Position numbers and translations under genes: made by a program. This document shows, piece after piece, positions 46,168 through 57,147 of a stretch of DNA of 64,000 bases. Location: contig NZ_BMWC01000002.1 in NCBI RefSeq assembly GCF_014651035.1, positions 434,001 through 498,000 on the forward strand, given 5' to 3'. The notes beneath the pieces were generated by a model that was given only the letters and a program-made list of their open reading frames with translations, was not told the origin of the DNA and made no database searches. The stretch is from Streptomyces lomondensis. Its GTDB lineage: Bacteria; Actinomycetota; Actinomycetes; Streptomycetales; Streptomycetaceae. The first letter of the stretch is position 1; each line of letters opens with the position of its first letter.

Positions 46168-47730
46168 TCAGTGGAAGAAGTGCCGCGTCCCCGTGAAGTA
46201 CATCGTGATGCCGGCCTTCCGCGCGGCCTCGACGACCAGCTCGTCACGGACGGAACCGCCGGGCTGGACGATGGCCTTGACGCCCGCGGCGCCCAGGACG
46301 TCGATGTTGTCGGGGAACGGGAAGAACGCGTCCGACGCGACGTACGCACCCCGGGCCCGCTCCTCCCCGGCCCGCTCCACGGCGAGCTTGCAGGAGTCGA
46401 CGCGGTTGACCTGCCCCATGCCGACGCCGACCGAGGCGCCGTCCTTGGCGAGCAGGATCGCGTTGGACTTCACCGCGCGGCAGGCCTTCCAGGCGAAGGC
46501 CAGCTCCGCCAGCTCCCCGGCGCTCAGCGCCTCGCCGGTCGCCAGCGTCCAGTTCGCCGGGTCGTCGCCGTCGGCCTGGAGCCGGTCGGTGACCTGGAGC
46601 AGCGCGCCGCCGTCGATCGGCTTGACCTCCACGGCGGCGGAAGGGCCGTCGGGGCAGCGCAGCACGCGGATGTTCTTCTTCTTGGTGAGGGCCTCCAGGG
46701 CGCCGTCCTCGTAGTCCGGCGCGACGATGACCTCGGTGAAGATCTCCGCGACCTGCTCGGCCATCTCCTTGCTGACCGGGCGGTTGACGGCGATCACGCC
46801 GCCGAACGCCGACAGCGGGTCGCAGGCGTGCGCCTTGCGGTGCGCCTCGGCGACGTCCGCGCCGATCGCGATGCCGCAGGGGTTGGCGTGCTTGATGATC
46901 GCGACGCACGGCTCGGCGTGGTCGTACGCGGCACGGCGCGCGGCGTCCGTGTCCGTGTAGTTGTTGTACGACATCTCCTTGCCGTGCAGCTGCTCGGCCT
47001 CGGCGAGGCCGCCGGTGCCCGAGACGTAGAGCGCGGCGGGCTGGTGCGGGTTCTCGCCGTAGCGCAGGGTGTGCTCGCGCTCCCAGGTGGCGCCGAGGAA
47101 GTCGGGGAACTGCGACTCGTCGACGGGCGCGTAGGAGGAGGCGAACCAGGAGGCCACGGCGACGTCGTAGGCGGCCGTGTGCTGGAAGGCCTCGGCGGCG
47201 AGCCGCTTGCGGGCGGCGAGGTCGAAGCCGCCGCTCTGGACGGCCTTGAGCACATCGGCGTACCGGGCCGGGCTGGTGACGACCGCGACCGACGGGTGGT
47301 TCTTGGCCGCGGCCCGGACCATCGACGGACCGCCGATGTCGATCTGCTCCACGCACTCGTCGGGCGAGGCACCGGAGGCGACGGTCTCGCGGAACGGGTA
47401 GAGGTTGACGACGACGAGGTCGAACGGCTCGACACCCAGCTCGGCGAGCTGCCGCTGGTGGTCCTCCAGGCGCAGGTCGGCGAGGATGCCGGCGTGCACG
47501 CGCGGGTGCAGGGTCTTGACGCGGCCGTCGAGGCACTCGGGGAAGCCGGTGAGCTCCTCGACCTTGGTGACGGGGACGCCGGCAGCGGCGATCTTCGCGG
47601 CGGTGGAGCCGGTGGAGACGAGCTCGACCCCGGCCTCGTGGAGCCCGCGCGCGAGGTCCTCGAGACCGGTCTTGTCGTAGACGCTGACGAGCGCCCGGCG
47701 AAGGGGCCGCTTGTTGCTCTCGGCGGTCAC
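46168..47730 (-). CDS. purH: AICAR transformylase / IMP cyclohydrolase
   Basis: The 520-residue bifunctional enzyme does the last two steps of IMP synthesis, using 10-formyl-THF. N-terminal cyclohydrolase motifs include [17 protein letters not shown] and the C-terminal transformylase has [17 protein letters not shown] and [16 protein letters not shown] start 47730 overlaps the purN stop (GTGA). Confidence 0.95.
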   Translation of the reverse strand: MTAESNKRPLRRALVSVYDKTGLEDLARGLHEAGVELVSTGSTAAKIAAAGVPVTKVEELTGFPECLDGRVKTLHPRVHAGILADLRLEDHQRQLAELGVEPFDLVVVNLYPFRETVASGASPDECVEQIDIGGPSMVRAAAKNHPSVAVVTSPARYADVLKAVQSGGFDLAARKRLAAEAFQHTAAYDVAVASWFASSYAPVDESQFPDFLGATWEREHTLRYGENPHQPAALYVSGTGGLAEAEQLHGKEMSYNNYTDTDAARRAAYDHAEPCVAIIKHANPCGIAIGADVAEAHRKAHACDPLSAFGGVIAVNRPVSKEMAEQVAEIFTEVIVAPDYEDGALEALTKKKNIRVLRCPDGPSAAVEVKPIDGGALLQVTDRLQADGDDPANWTLATGEALSAGELAELAFAWKACRAVKSNAILLAKDGASVGVGMGQVNRVDSCKLAVERAGEERARGAYVASDAFFPFPDNIDVLGAAGVKAIVQPGGSVRDELVVEAARKAGITMYFTGTRHFFH

Positions 47731-48365
47731 TGGATAACTACCTTTCGTCCCTCAATGCGATAGCCGTTGCGGGCGAGCCGCCCCACGACCTCGACGAGCA
47801 GCCTTCGCTCGACTTCCTTGATGCGCTCGTGCAGAGCGCCTTCGTCGTCCTCGTCCCGGACCTCCACCACGCCCTGCGCGATGATCGGCCCGGTGTCGAC
47901 GCCGTCGTCGACGAAGTGGACGGTGCAGCCGGTGACCTTGGCGCCGTACGCGAGCGCGTCCCGCACGCCGTGGGCTCCCGGGAAACTGGGCAGCAGGGCG
48001 GGGTGCGTGTTGACGAACCGCCCGCCGAACCGGGCCAGGAACTCCTTGCCGACGATCTTCATGAACCCGGCGGAGACGACGAGGTCGGGCTCGTAGGCGG
48101 CGACGGCCTCGGCGAGGGCGGCGTCCCACTCCTCGCGGCTGCCGTACTCCTTGACCTTGCACACGAAGGTCGGCAGCCCGGCGCGCTCGGCACGCGCCAG
48201 CCCCTCGATGCCCTCGCGGTCGGCGCCGACGGCCACGATCTCGGCCCCGTACTCCTGCGCGCCGGTGGCGGCGATCTCGTCGAGCAGCGCCTGGAGGTTG
48301 GTGCCGGATCCGGAGACCAGCACGACGAGGCGCTTGGCGCGCGGGGCCACGGGCTTGGCGGCCAC
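47727..48365 (-). CDS. purN: Phosphoribosylglycinamide formyltransferase
   Basis: The 212-residue enzyme transfers formyl from 10-formyl-THF to GAR in purine synthesis. It has [17 protein letters not shown] for phosphate binding, and the catalytic [15 protein letters not shown] with [13 protein letters not shown]. The GTG at 48365 behind GAAAGG gives normal length. It forms a two-gene unit with purH. Confidence 0.95.
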   Translation of the reverse strand: MAAKPVAPRAKRLVVLVSGSGTNLQALLDEIAATGAQEYGAEIVAVGADREGIEGLARAERAGLPTFVCKVKEYGSREEWDAALAEAVAAYEPDLVVSAGFMKIVGKEFLARFGGRFVNTHPALLPSFPGAHGVRDALAYGAKVTGCTVHFVDDGVDTGPIIAQGVVEVRDEDDEGALHERIKEVERRLLVEVVGRLARNGYRIEGRKVVIQ

Positions 48366-48686
48366 GGTGGTGGGCCTTTCTCGGGGGAGCGTCTGTCCAG
48401 CGGCCGGACCTTGGCGTATCACCTTGGCGTTTGTACATTCATACGAATGCTTCGCGCCCCCGGATACGGGGAAGCCTACGAACCGGCCGACCGTCAGCAA
48501 CGATACCGGCACACCGGACGGCCCCCACGGGACGGGGGCATGGCCGGAAGGTAGCGTCTGGGCGGAGCGGGTTCGGGAACGCTGTCCGGGCGCGATGCGT
48601 TCAGGAGGTGACGGACCCGGCCCCCCACGCCGCACCGACTGTCCCATCCGCCCAGCCCTACTCACCAACGGGAAGACGCTCACTTG
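48366..48686. other. purN upstream region with a CATTC-GAATG palindrome
   Basis: This 321-bp divergent region must hold promoters for purNH and the plus-strand membrane protein gene. The clearest element is CATTCATACGAATG at 48436-48449, an inverted repeat about 70 bp before purN in a local AT-rich patch; a repressor site is possible. No ORF with a ribosome binding site was seen. Confidence 0.4.
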
Positions 48687-49466
48687 ATGCCGGACCGCAG
48701 CCTGCGACTCCTCACGTTCCCCCCGCTGTCGGCAGCACAGGGAGGGGAGCGCGGCGCCGTGCTGCTGCGGGAGCGCCCCAGCTCACCGCCCGACGCGCCG
48801 TCCGACGGCGACAGCGGCGACGGGCGGGGGCGCGGCTCCCAGGAGGACAACCCCTTCGCCCCGCCGCCCGAGGGCACCCCGGACCGGCCCTGGCAGCCGC
48901 GCCGCCCGTCGGGCGACTCCGGGGAGGGCGGCGAGCGCGACCGCTCGCCCTGGGGCAGCCAGTGGAGCGACCGCCAGCCCGGCCGCTCCCAGGACGGCTT
49001 CGGCGAACGCCCCCGCGGCGGCCCCGAGGGCCCGGGCGGCCCCCAGGGCGGCGGTCCGACCATGCGCTGGGACCCGACGGACCCCGCCCAGCGCCGCGCG
49101 CGCTACGCCCTGCTGTCGGGCATGTGGGCCTTCTTCTTCGCCCTCTTCAGCTGGCCGTACGTGGCGCTGCTGCTCGGCGCGCTCGCCCTCTACTGGGGCA
49201 TCAGCGCCCTGCGCGCCAACCCCCGCAGGCCCGACCCGGACTCCCCGGCCCCCGAGCAGCAGGGCCGCCCCCAGACGACGGCGGCGGTGAGCGGCCTGGT
49301 CACGGCGTCGCTGGCGATCGCCCTGGTCGCCGCGACCTTCGCGGCCCAGCTGGTCTACCGGGACTACTACACGTGCACGAACGACGCCCTCACGAACGAG
49401 GCCAGGCAGTCCTGCTCGACACTGCTCCCGGAGGAGCTGCGGGGCGTGCTGGGGACGGACGGCTGA
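48687..49466 (+). CDS. Membrane protein with disordered N-terminus and two helices
   Basis: The 259-residue protein has a Pro/Gly/Arg/Ser-rich polar region to about residue 125, a helix pair ([32 protein letters not shown], split in two by Trp-Pro) and a further helix ([20 protein letters not shown]), ending in a short domain with two Cys ([22 protein letters not shown]). It is a common actinomycete DUF4190-like layout of unknown role. ATG 48687 or TTG 48684 may be the start. It is convergent with the DUF6350 gene. Confidence 0.78.
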   Translation: MPDRSLRLLTFPPLSAAQGGERGAVLLRERPSSPPDAPSDGDSGDGRGRGSQEDNPFAPPPEGTPDRPWQPRRPSGDSGEGGERDRSPWGSQWSDRQPGRSQDGFGERPRGGPEGPGGPQGGGPTMRWDPTDPAQRRARYALLSGMWAFFFALFSWPYVALLLGALALYWGISALRANPRRPDPDSPAPEQQGRPQTTAAVSGLVTASLAIALVAATFAAQLVYRDYYTCTNDALTNEARQSCSTLLPEELRGVLGTDG

Positions 49467-49480
49467 CGCCTCGCACCGCC

Positions 49481-51283
49481 TCACGGACGGCCCGGCTCGG
49501 AGGTCGGGTCGCCGGGTGAGGGTGTGGTGTCGCGGGGCTGCGGTGCCCGGCCGGACTGCCGGGGGTCGCGCGGCTCGGGGGCCGGGTCGGCCGGCAGGAA
49601 GTGGTAGGGCTCGAAGTCGGTGTCGGGTGGCTGCTCCTGGTCGCTGAGGCCGTACAGGGCGTCGTGGTCGAAGGGCGCGTAGGGCATGTCCGGCGTGTCC
49701 GGCGTGTTCGGTGCGGGCTCCGGGGTCGCCGGTGGCACCTCATCCCCGGCACGCCCGGGGACTCCGCCGCCCCCGGGGACTCCGGCCACCCCTGCGACTC
49801 CGGCGACTCCCGTGCGCCGGAACCAGCCGCCACCCGGACGCGGCCCGTTCCACAGCCGCCCGCTCCGGTGCGTGCCCTCGGCCGCCTCCTCCCGCTGCCT
49901 GCCGATCCTCGCCTCCTCCGCCCGGGGCGACCGGCACCGCCAGGCCCGTACCCCCACCGCCGTCGGGACCGCCACCAGCGTCAGCCACGCCAGTGTCGCG
50001 GCGCCCACCTGCCACCACACCGGCCCGAAACCGGCCAGGACGGCGGCCCCGAGCGGCCCGCCCGCCAGCGCGGCGAGCCCCGCGAGCACGGCCGCGCAGA
50101 ACACGGCCGTGAGACCGGCCGCACGGGCGGTGCGCGCCGCCGACCAGACCACGGCCCGCCCGCCGCCCGGCCTCGTCGCCCCGCCCTCCCCGGGGGCCGC
50201 GCCCTTCGCCACCATCCAGCCGACGACGACACCTGCGGCCACCGGCACGGCCCCGGCCGCCCAGTGCACCGGCGTCCCCTCCCCCGCCTCCGGCACCGCC
50301 GCCAGCAGCGGAAACGGCGGCAGGAACGGAGCCGGCGCCGAGGACAGCGGGCTGACGACATGGCCGGCGCCGAGGGCGAAGCCGGGGCCGAGGGCGTAGG
50401 CGGCACCCCACACCGCCGCGTTCGGCAGCAGGGCCGCGCACAACAGCAGCACCGCGAACCGCCCCGACCAGGCCTCGGTCAGCCGGAGCAGCGACGCCTG
50501 GGCCGTCGTACCGTGCCCCACCAGCGACAACGCCACCAGCAGCGCGCCGCCTCCGACCAGCACCGCCAGCCCGGCCGCCGTCGCCCGGGCGGCGACACCC
50601 GGGCGGCCGTCCGGGCCGAGGACCAGCGGCCGTACTCCCGCCGGCAGCACGCCCAGCAGCCGCCGCAGCGGCCCGCCCGGACGGCCGTACGCCGACCACA
50701 CGCCCGCCCCCGCCGCCACGGCCGCGACCAGCGGCACGCACACCGCCGTCCACACCCACGACGGCCGCAGCGCACCGCCGGCGGCGTACAGGGCGGCGGG
50801 CGCGGCGACGGCGAGGTAGCCGAGGACGACGCCCGTCCAGGCGGTGCGGGCGGGAACGAGCGGCGGTCCCTCGCCCGGCTCGACGTCCTCGCCGAAGCCG
50901 TCGTCCTCGTCGCCCGCCCCGCCGTCCGCTGCGTCCCGCGCCGCCCGGTGCAGCAACCACACGGGCAGCGCGAGCAGCAGCAGGGGCGGGATGCCCACGG
51001 GGGCGGGGACGCCGGAGAGCGTGTCGGTGCGGACCAGTTCGGCGCCGTGGGCCAGTAGCCAGAGCGCCGCCGCGACGTGCAGCGCGCCGCCGGGGCCGCT
51101 GTCGGGATACGGGGAGCTGATCCACAGCATCATCACGAGCACGGCGAACGAGGCGAGCCCCAGGCCCGCCGCGACCGCGCCGTCCGCCAGGCCGCCGACC
51201 AGTCCGGGCGTGCGGTCGCGCATCCGAAGGAGCAGGGGCGGCGACGGACGTCGGCGAGCGGTCATCTCGATCACGCCCGCCAT
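49481..51283 (-). CDS. DUF6350-type polytopic membrane protein
   Basis: The 600-residue protein has ten or more hydrophobic helices up to about residue 430 and a Pro-rich cytoplasmic tail of about 150 residues with [17 protein letters not shown] microrepeats. It matches the actinobacterial DUF6350 proteins usually found between purN and sucD genes. Function unknown. ATG 51283 or ATG 51265 could start it; neither ribosome binding site is decisive. Confidence 0.75.
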   Translation of the reverse strand: MAGVIEMTARRRPSPPLLLRMRDRTPGLVGGLADGAVAAGLGLASFAVLVMMLWISSPYPDSGPGGALHVAAALWLLAHGAELVRTDTLSGVPAPVGIPPLLLLALPVWLLHRAARDAADGGAGDEDDGFGEDVEPGEGPPLVPARTAWTGVVLGYLAVAAPAALYAAGGALRPSWVWTAVCVPLVAAVAAGAGVWSAYGRPGGPLRRLLGVLPAGVRPLVLGPDGRPGVAARATAAGLAVLVGGGALLVALSLVGHGTTAQASLLRLTEAWSGRFAVLLLCAALLPNAAVWGAAYALGPGFALGAGHVVSPLSSAPAPFLPPFPLLAAVPEAGEGTPVHWAAGAVPVAAGVVVGWMVAKGAAPGEGGATRPGGGRAVVWSAARTARAAGLTAVFCAAVLAGLAALAGGPLGAAVLAGFGPVWWQVGAATLAWLTLVAVPTAVGVRAWRCRSPRAEEARIGRQREEAAEGTHRSGRLWNGPRPGGGWFRRTGVAGVAGVAGVPGGGGVPGRAGDEVPPATPEPAPNTPDTPDMPYAPFDHDALYGLSDQEQPPDTDFEPYHFLPADPAPEPRDPRQSGRAPQPRDTTPSPGDPTSEPGRP

Positions 51284-51379
51284 GCTCCCAACGACACGCG
51301 CTTTCCCGTCGTAACAGGCGAACCACCGTTGTGTCGCTCAATATACGTTTATGTACTTTTCCGTACGGAGGGGCGCCCT

Positions 51380-52954
51380 GTGACACAGAGCCCTGCCATG
51401 CCGCTCCCCCCGCCGAAGGAGCGTCGACGCCTGCGTGAGGCCGCCTCGCTGACGCGGGCTCAGCTGGCCTCCCGGGTGGGTGTCACCAGCGAGACGGTGC
51501 GCGGGTGGGAGACCGGCCACGTCACGCCGCGCGGCCGCAAAGGGGAGAAGTACGCGAAGTTGCTGAACTCGCTGGTGCCGGAGGGGGAGGTGACGTCGCC
51601 TCATGCGAGTGCCGCCGGTTCTGACGATCCGGCATCCGGTGATCCGGCATCCGGAGAACCCGCATATGGTGACCCCGCATCTGATGAGGGGAAGACCCGG
51701 CGAGCAGGCGGGCGGGACCGGCGGAGGGCTGCCGCGGCTGCGGAGCGGGGCCGGGCTTCTACGGCGGGCGCGGGACGCGCCTCTGCGGCCGAGGCGGGAC
51801 CCACCGTGGGCGCGGGACGCGCCTTTGCCGCCGGCGGGAAGCGTGCCTCCGTGGACGACCGGAGCCGGAACTCCGTCACGGGCCGGCGGCGTACAGGCGT
51901 CGCGGACCCGGGCCGGGGGCGCGCCTCGGCCGCCGACCGGCTGCGGGGCCCTGCGCCCGAACGACCGCACACGCCCGGCCCCGACCGCGGCCTCCCTCCC
52001 GTATCCGACCGAGGGCACACCCCGGCCGCCGACCGAGGCCACCCCCCTGTCCTCGACCGAGTCCGCACCTCTGCCTCCGATCGAGCCCCGGTGCGCGAGC
52101 GGAGTCGTGGGGCCGCTCGGGCCGTGGGGACGGGGCGGGCCGGTGACGCGGCCGATGTGCTGACGCCCGAGCAGGCCTTCGACGCGCTGTACGGCCTCTG
52201 CGCTCCCGCGCTCGTCCGGCAGACCTATCTGCTGACCGGTCGCCGTGAGCTGGCCCGGGAGTCGGTGGAGCGGGCCTTCCAGATCGCCTGGCAGCGCTGG
52301 CCCGAGGTGGCCCGCGACCGCGACCCGGCGGGCTGGGTGCGCGCGATTGCGTACGAGTGCGCGCTCTCTCCGTGGCACCGGTTCCGGGCCCGCTACCGCT
52401 ACCCGGAGCCGCCGCCCTCGGACACGTTCGACCGCGCGCTTATGGACACCCTGCTGAAGCTCCCGCCGTCCTACCGCCGCACGCTGCTGCTCTACGACGG
52501 GGTCGGGCTCGGCCTGCCGGAGACCGCGGCGGAGACGGAGGCGAGCACCCGGGCGGCGGCGAACCGGCTGATGCACGCCCGTGAGGCGCTCGCCGAGCGG
52601 CTGCCGGAGCTGGCGGACCCCGAGGTGCTGCACTGGCGGCTGGTCGAACTGGCCTCGACCGAGCGGCTCCGGGCCGCCAAACCGCTGGTGGTGCGGCAGG
52701 GCGGGGAACGCCGGGCCCGCTTCTGGACCCGGGCTGCCATCGCCTTCACGGTGGCCCTGATCGGCGCCACTGCCCTCACCGCCCGCACGGCCCCCACGCA
52801 CTACGAGCCACCCGTGCCGCGGGGAGAGACGGTCCAGGGCGTGCCGCCGCGGGTCGCACCCGGGCCGCTGTCGGAGTCGGAGCGGGAACTGCGGGCGAAG
52901 CTGCGCGAGGAGGAGCAGAAGGGGCCGGAGCGGTTGCTGCCGCAGCCGCGGTGA
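51380..52954 (+). CDS. XRE HTH fused to sigma-70-like domain and membrane helix
   Basis: The 524-residue protein starts at GTG 51380 behind GGAGGGG. Residues 8-70 form an XRE-like HTH (LTRAQLASRVGVTSETVRGWETG). Residues 75-255 are a repetitive, charged linker (DPASGDPASGEPAYGDPAS, then Ala/Gly/Arg and DRG repeats). Residues 260-420 look like ECF sigma regions 2 and 4: LTPEQAFDALYGLCAPALVR, AFQIAWQRWPEVARDRDPAGW and LLKLPPSYRRTLLLYDGVGL. A membrane helix (AAIAFTVALIGATALTA) and short outer tail follow. A membrane-bound sigma-like protein with a second DNA-binding head is unusual; whether it works as a sigma factor is unknown. Confidence 0.8.
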   Translation: MTQSPAMPLPPPKERRRLREAASLTRAQLASRVGVTSETVRGWETGHVTPRGRKGEKYAKLLNSLVPEGEVTSPHASAAGSDDPASGDPASGEPAYGDPASDEGKTRRAGGRDRRRAAAAAERGRASTAGAGRASAAEAGPTVGAGRAFAAGGKRASVDDRSRNSVTGRRRTGVADPGRGRASAADRLRGPAPERPHTPGPDRGLPPVSDRGHTPAADRGHPPVLDRVRTSASDRAPVRERSRGAARAVGTGRAGDAADVLTPEQAFDALYGLCAPALVRQTYLLTGRRELARESVERAFQIAWQRWPEVARDRDPAGWVRAIAYECALSPWHRFRARYRYPEPPPSDTFDRALMDTLLKLPPSYRRTLLLYDGVGLGLPETAAETEASTRAAANRLMHAREALAERLPELADPEVLHWRLVELASTERLRAAKPLVVRQGGERRARFWTRAAIAFTVALIGATALTARTAPTHYEPPVPRGETVQGVPPRVAPGPLSESERELRAKLREEEQKGPERLLPQPR

Positions 52955-53004
52955 CAGGCCGGTGGTGACAGGCCGGTGACAGGCCTGTGGGCACGGAAAC
53001 GGCG

Positions 53005-53037
53005 GTGGGCCCGCCCCCGGGCGGGGAGCGGGCCCAC
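53005..53037. terminator. Bidirectional terminator between the XRE-sigma gene and sucD
   Basis: A perfect 10-bp stem, GTGGGCCCGC with GCGGGCCCAC, around 13 bases lies between convergent stops. Just before it three GGTGACAGGCC copies occur in tandem (about 52950-52988). Confidence 0.8.
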
Positions 53038-53054
53038 TGTCAGCCGGAGTGGCG

Positions 53055-53939
53055 TCAGCCGGCGAGGATCTCGCGGGCCAGCTTGGCGGTCTCGGTCGGC
53101 GTCTTGCCGACCTTGACGCCGGCGGCCTCGAGGGCCTCCTTCTTCGCCTGGGCGGTGCCGGACGAACCGGAGACGATGGCGCCGGCGTGGCCCATGGTCT
53201 TGCCCTCGGGCGCGGTGAAGCCCGCGACGTAGCCGACGACCGGCTTGGTCACGTTCTCCTTGATGAAGGCCGCGGCCCGCTCCTCGGCGTCGCCGCCGAT
53301 CTCACCGATCATGACGATCAGGTCGGTGTCGGGGTCGTCCTGGAACGCCTTCAGCGCGTCGATGTGGGTGGTGCCGATGATCGGGTCACCGCCGATGCCG
53401 ACGCAGGTGGAGAAGCCGATGTCGCGCAGCTCGTACATCATCTGGTACGTCAGCGTGCCGGACTTCGACACCAGGCCGATGCGGCCCGGCTTGGTGATGT
53501 CGGCCGGGATGATGCCGGCGTTCGACTGGCCGGGGGTGATCAGGCCGGGGCAGTTCGGGCCGATGATGCGGGTCTTGTTGCCCTTCTTGCCCGCGTAGGC
53601 CCAGAAGGACGCCGTGTCGTGCACCGCGATGCCCTCGGTGATGACGACCGCGAGCGGGATCTCGGCGTCGATGGCCTCGACGACCGCGTCCTTGGTGAAC
53701 TTCTCCGGGACGAAGATGACCGTGACGTCGGCGCCGGTCTTCTCGATGGCCTCCTTGACGGAGCCGAAGACGGGTACCTCGGTGCCGTCGAAGTCGACGC
53801 TGGTGCCCGCCTTGCGCGGGTTCACGCCACCGACGATGTTCGTGCCGGACGCCAGCATGCGGCGGGTGTGCTTCTGACCCTCCGAGCCGGTCATGCCCTG
53901 GACGATGACCTTGGATTCCTTGGTGAGGAAGATAGCCAT
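53055..53939 (-). CDS. sucD: Succinyl-CoA synthetase alpha subunit
   Basis: The 294-residue subunit binds CoA and carries the phosphohistidine. Motifs are [42 protein letters not shown] and the active His in [15 protein letters not shown]. With SucC it interconverts succinyl-CoA and succinate with NTP formation in the TCA cycle. It follows sucC after 21 bp. Confidence 0.96.
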   Translation of the reverse strand: MAIFLTKESKVIVQGMTGSEGQKHTRRMLASGTNIVGGVNPRKAGTSVDFDGTEVPVFGSVKEAIEKTGADVTVIFVPEKFTKDAVVEAIDAEIPLAVVITEGIAVHDTASFWAYAGKKGNKTRIIGPNCPGLITPGQSNAGIIPADITKPGRIGLVSKSGTLTYQMMYELRDIGFSTCVGIGGDPIIGTTHIDALKAFQDDPDTDLIVMIGEIGGDAEERAAAFIKENVTKPVVGYVAGFTAPEGKTMGHAGAIVSGSSGTAQAKKEALEAAGVKVGKTPTETAKLAREILAG

Positions 53940-53960
53940 GGTGTTCTGTGACCTCGTCCC

Positions 53961-55142
53961 TTACTTCGCGGCAGCAGCCAGCTCGGCGGCCTTGTCGGCC
54001 GCGCCGTCCATGGTGTCCACGCGCTGCACGAGCGGGTGGTTGCGGTCGTCGAGGATCTGGCGACCCAGTTCGGCGTTGTTGCCGTCGAGGCGCACGACCA
54101 GCGGCTTGGTGACCTCTTCGCCCTTGGACTCCAGGAGCTCCAGGGCCTGCACGATGCCGTTGGCGACGGCGTCGCAGGCGGTGATGCCGCCGAAGACGTT
54201 GACGAAGACGGACTTGACGTCCGGGTCGCCGAGGATGATCTCGAGGCCGTTCGCCATGACCTCGGCGGAGGCGCCGCCGCCGATGTCGAGGAAGTTGGCG
54301 GGCTTGACGTTCTTGTGCGCCTCACCGGCGTACGCGACGACGTCCAGGGTCGACATGACCAGGCCGGCGCCGTTGCCGATGATGCCGACCTCGCCCTCGA
54401 GCTTCACGTAGTTCAGGCCCTTGGCCTTGGCGGCCGCCTCGAGCGGGTTGGCGGCGGCCTTGTCGTGGAGCTCCTCGAACTCGGGGTGGCGGAACTCGGC
54501 GTTGTCGTCGAGGGACACCTTGCCGTCGAGGGCGATGACGTCACCGGAGGCGACCTTGGCCAGCGGGTTCACCTCGACGAGGAGGGCGTCCGACTTGACG
54601 AAGGTGTCCCACAGCTTGACGAGGACGTCCGCGACCTTGTCGGCGACCTCGGCCGGGAACTTGGCGGCGGCCACGATCTCCTGGGCCTTGGCCTTGTCCA
54701 CACCGTCGATGGCGTCGACGTCGATCTTGGCGACGGCCTCCGGGCGGGTGGCCGCCACCTCCTCGATGTCCATGCCGCCCTCGACGGAGGCAATGCAGAG
54801 GAAGGTGCGGTTGGCACGGTCCAGGAGGAAGGAGACGTAGTACTCCTCCAGGATCTCCGGGGCCGTCTCGGCGATCATCACCTTGTGGACCGTGTGGCCC
54901 TTGATGTCCATGCCGAGGATGTCCGTCGCGCGGGCGACGGCCTCGTCCGCGTCGGCGGCGAGCTTGACGCCACCGGCCTTGCCACGGCCGCCGACCTTCA
55001 CCTGGGCCTTGACGACGGACTTGCCACCGAGGCGCTCGGTGGCTGCGCGGGCCGCCTCAGGCGTGTCGATGACTTCACCGGCCAGCACCGGTACATCGTG
55101 CTTGGCGAAGAGGTCCCTCGCCTGGTACTCGAACAGGTCCAC
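53961..55142 (-). CDS. sucC: Succinyl-CoA synthetase beta subunit
   Basis: The 393-residue ATP-grasp subunit has [47 protein letters not shown] and [20 protein letters not shown] start 55142 with GGGACGGAAG in front. It leads the sucCD operon; the long upstream region should hold its promoter. Confidence 0.96.
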   Translation of the reverse strand: MDLFEYQARDLFAKHDVPVLAGEVIDTPEAARAATERLGGKSVVKAQVKVGGRGKAGGVKLAADADEAVARATDILGMDIKGHTVHKVMIAETAPEILEEYYVSFLLDRANRTFLCIASVEGGMDIEEVAATRPEAVAKIDVDAIDGVDKAKAQEIVAAAKFPAEVADKVADVLVKLWDTFVKSDALLVEVNPLAKVASGDVIALDGKVSLDDNAEFRHPEFEELHDKAAANPLEAAAKAKGLNYVKLEGEVGIIGNGAGLVMSTLDVVAYAGEAHKNVKPANFLDIGGGASAEVMANGLEIILGDPDVKSVFVNVFGGITACDAVANGIVQALELLESKGEEVTKPLVVRLDGNNAELGRQILDDRNHPLVQRVDTMDGAADKAAELAAAAK

Positions 55143-55375
55143 GCGCTTCCGTCCCTATCAGTGATCGCGGTTCGTTGGATGCGTGGGCGTGCCGCGAAGG
55201 GCAACGTGACGTCCGCATGTGTCACAAGGGAGGCGCACACGGTGTCCGAGCGCGCGGCATGTCCGTCTCGCAGGTTATCGCCGCTTGCGGAGCCGCTCTA
55301 AATCGAGGGTCACACCTGAGCGGTGATACCTGTCACATGATGCCGCGCTCTCTGGCACGGCGTGCCTGGGGTGAG
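55143..55375. other. sucC upstream region
   Basis: This stretch should hold the sucCD promoter. It has TGTGAC/GTGTCAC-like words (near 55220 and 55310-55335) that could be regulator sites, but no clear -10/-35 pair and no ORF with a ribosome binding site. Confidence 0.4.
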
Positions 55376-55565
55376 GGGCCTCACCGGGCTGGGGTTGACC
55401 CGGTGAGGCCCGCCGAACACCCCCGAAGGAGCGCAAAGTCCCTGCTAAGGACCAGGCTCTCCGGGGTGCGGGCCGGTTGGTCCCCACCCCAATGGGGACC
55501 AGCCGGCCCCATCCACGAGGTTCCGGCCCCGGACGACCGACGGCTTTCGGCCGTCCGGGGCCGGA
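55376..55565. other. Three consecutive strong hairpins upstream of sucC
   Basis: Hairpin 1 (55376-55411) pairs GGGCCTCACCGGG with CCCGGTGAGGCCC. Hairpin 2 (55470-55509) has a 17-bp stem, GGGCCGGTTGGTCCCCA with TGGGGACCAGCCGGCCC. Hairpin 3 (55522-55565) pairs TCCGGCCCCGGACG with CGTCCGGGGCCGGA and has an inner CCGA/TCGG stem. Hairpins 2 and 3 can act as terminators for the minus-strand Pro-rich gene, but three in a row within 190 bp is more than a terminator needs and a structured small RNA is possible. Confidence 0.7.
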
Positions 55566-55586
55566 TGCCTCGTAGAGCTCTTGGGC

Positions 55587-55666
55587 GGATGGGTGCGGAT
55601 GAGGGTGGATGGGTGCGGATGAGGGTGGATGGGTGCGGATGAGGGTGGATGGGTGCGGATGGGTGC
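55587..55666. repeat. G-rich 20-bp tandem repeat
   Basis: Three perfect copies of GGATGGGTGCGGATGAGGGT (55587-55606, 55607-55626, 55627-55646) are followed by a partial fourth. Every unit has several GGG/GG runs on plus, so a G-quadruplex is possible. It lies between the Pro-rich gene and the hairpin group. Confidence 0.92.
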
Positions 55667-55780
55667 CGGTGGGACGGCCCCCGGGGCGACGACCCACGGG
55701 GCTCCAGGGACGGGACGCGGCTGCCCCGCGTGGCCGATCTGCGACGGGGCGCGGCGGTCCGGCCGGGTGCGCCAGGTGTG

Positions 55781-56956
55781 CTAGCCGGGGAAGACGCTTA
55801 CGTCCCGGTGTCTGTCCCGGGTTCCGTCCGCGTAGGAGCAGGCCGCGGCCCCGGGGACGAGCCTCAGCGGGGCGCGGTGGTCCAGGGTGACGGCATGCAC
55901 GTCACCCTGGCGCGAGGTGCTGTTGTCGACGGTGGCCCGATGCCCGAGCGTGCCGTCAGGACGACCGCCGGGGGCGTGTTCGGCCGGGGCGTGCCGGACG
56001 TGGGCGGGCTGTCCGGCGCGGTCCGGGTCCCCGTGGTCTCGCCGGCCGGCACGGGAGCCGTGCTCGGCGTCGTATGCCCTGGTGCCCGCACCCGCACCGG
56101 TCGGCTCCATCACCTCGGACCGCTCGACGGAGACAGACCCGTCATCCGACGGCGCCTGCACACCGCCCGGCTGCGGCTGAGCCACCACCGGCACGGGAAG
56201 GGCGTGGCCGGGCAGGGCCGGACGGCTGGGCAGCCAGGGAGAACCGGGCTCTCCGGGGAGGGCGACGCCGTCATCGGGCGGGGCGGGGACGTCCGGCAGG
56301 GCGGGCAGGCTCGGCAGGTCGGGGAGGGCGGGGGCGTCGGGGACGGCGGGGGCGTCAGGGAGCGTGGGGAGCGGCGGCTGGGCGGGCAGGTCGGACAGCG
56401 GCGGGAGCTCGGGCAGCGCCGGCGCCGCTGGGGCGTCGGGCAGCTCGGGCAGCGTCGGCCCAGTCGGCAGTCCGGACAGCAACCGCAGCTCGGGCAGCAC
56501 CGGCGCCGGCAGGCGTGGCGGCTTCGGTCGGTCGGGAGGTACCGGCGTCGACGGCCGCTTGGGCGACTGTGCCGGTGCAGGCTCCGTCGCCTCCGCCCCC
56601 GACTCCGCCCGGCCCCCGCTCACCACCTGGCCCACCACACCAGCGGCCCGTACGACTCGCTCCTCTACGGCCCTGACGCCGTGAGCGGCGTCGGCTCCGG
56701 GCACGACGTGAGGATCTGTCGCCTCGGTCCACCCAGCCGTGCCGTTCGTCAATACGCGCCCGCCGTCCGCCGCATGCGCCCGCTCTCCGCACAGCAGCCC
56801 GATGAGGAGCACTCCGCCCACCAGCAGCCCCACCTGGAGGGCACGCCGCCCGGCCGCCGTGCGCAGCATGCGCAGCGCGGCACCGGGCAGGGCTGCTGAC
56901 CAGGTCAAGAGGGGGAGCTTCCTCCCGTGCGACGGAACAGGCGCGGAACGCGTCAC
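55781..56956 (-). CDS. Exported or membrane-anchored Pro-rich protein
   Basis: The 391-residue product has one hydrophobic segment near residues 40-60 (ALQVGLLVGGVLLIGLLCGE) ending in an AHAADG cleavage-like site, then a Pro/Leu-rich region (about 130-235) built of LPELP, LPDAPA and similar units, and a polar His/Arg/Asp-rich C-terminus. I recognise no domain. The repeats look like an extended stalk through the cell wall. GTG 56956 is the only upstream start that keeps the signal. It is monocistronic between the sucCD leader region and the VWA operon. Confidence 0.6.
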   Translation of the reverse strand: MTRSAPVPSHGRKLPLLTWSAALPGAALRMLRTAAGRRALQVGLLVGGVLLIGLLCGERAHAADGGRVLTNGTAGWTEATDPHVVPGADAAHGVRAVEERVVRAAGVVGQVVSGGRAESGAEATEPAPAQSPKRPSTPVPPDRPKPPRLPAPVLPELRLLSGLPTGPTLPELPDAPAAPALPELPPLSDLPAQPPLPTLPDAPAVPDAPALPDLPSLPALPDVPAPPDDGVALPGEPGSPWLPSRPALPGHALPVPVVAQPQPGGVQAPSDDGSVSVERSEVMEPTGAGAGTRAYDAEHGSRAGRRDHGDPDRAGQPAHVRHAPAEHAPGGRPDGTLGHRATVDNSTSRQGDVHAVTLDHRAPLRLVPGAAACSYADGTRDRHRDVSVFPG

Positions 56957-57147
56957 GCGTTACGGGCACCGAGTCGGCACCACGCGGTACTGCCCGGCAC
57001 AGCGCGACGCACCGCCGAGCAGGCGCTGATCCTCGCACGGGAGTGCGGAGGTTGCGCAAGCCCCTCCCTACTGATGACCAGTCATGTCCCTTTTAGCAAC
57101 CCGATTTCGATGACTGCATCGACAAGTCGCCATCCAACCGCTCCGCA

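Noticed and set aside
55376..55565. 6C-type small RNA
   Set aside because: Hairpins are strong but the paired C6 loops that define the 6C motif are not evident, so the name is not justified.
55587..55666. Possible CRISPR array
   Set aside because: The 20-bp units are adjacent with no unique spacers, and no cas gene is present.
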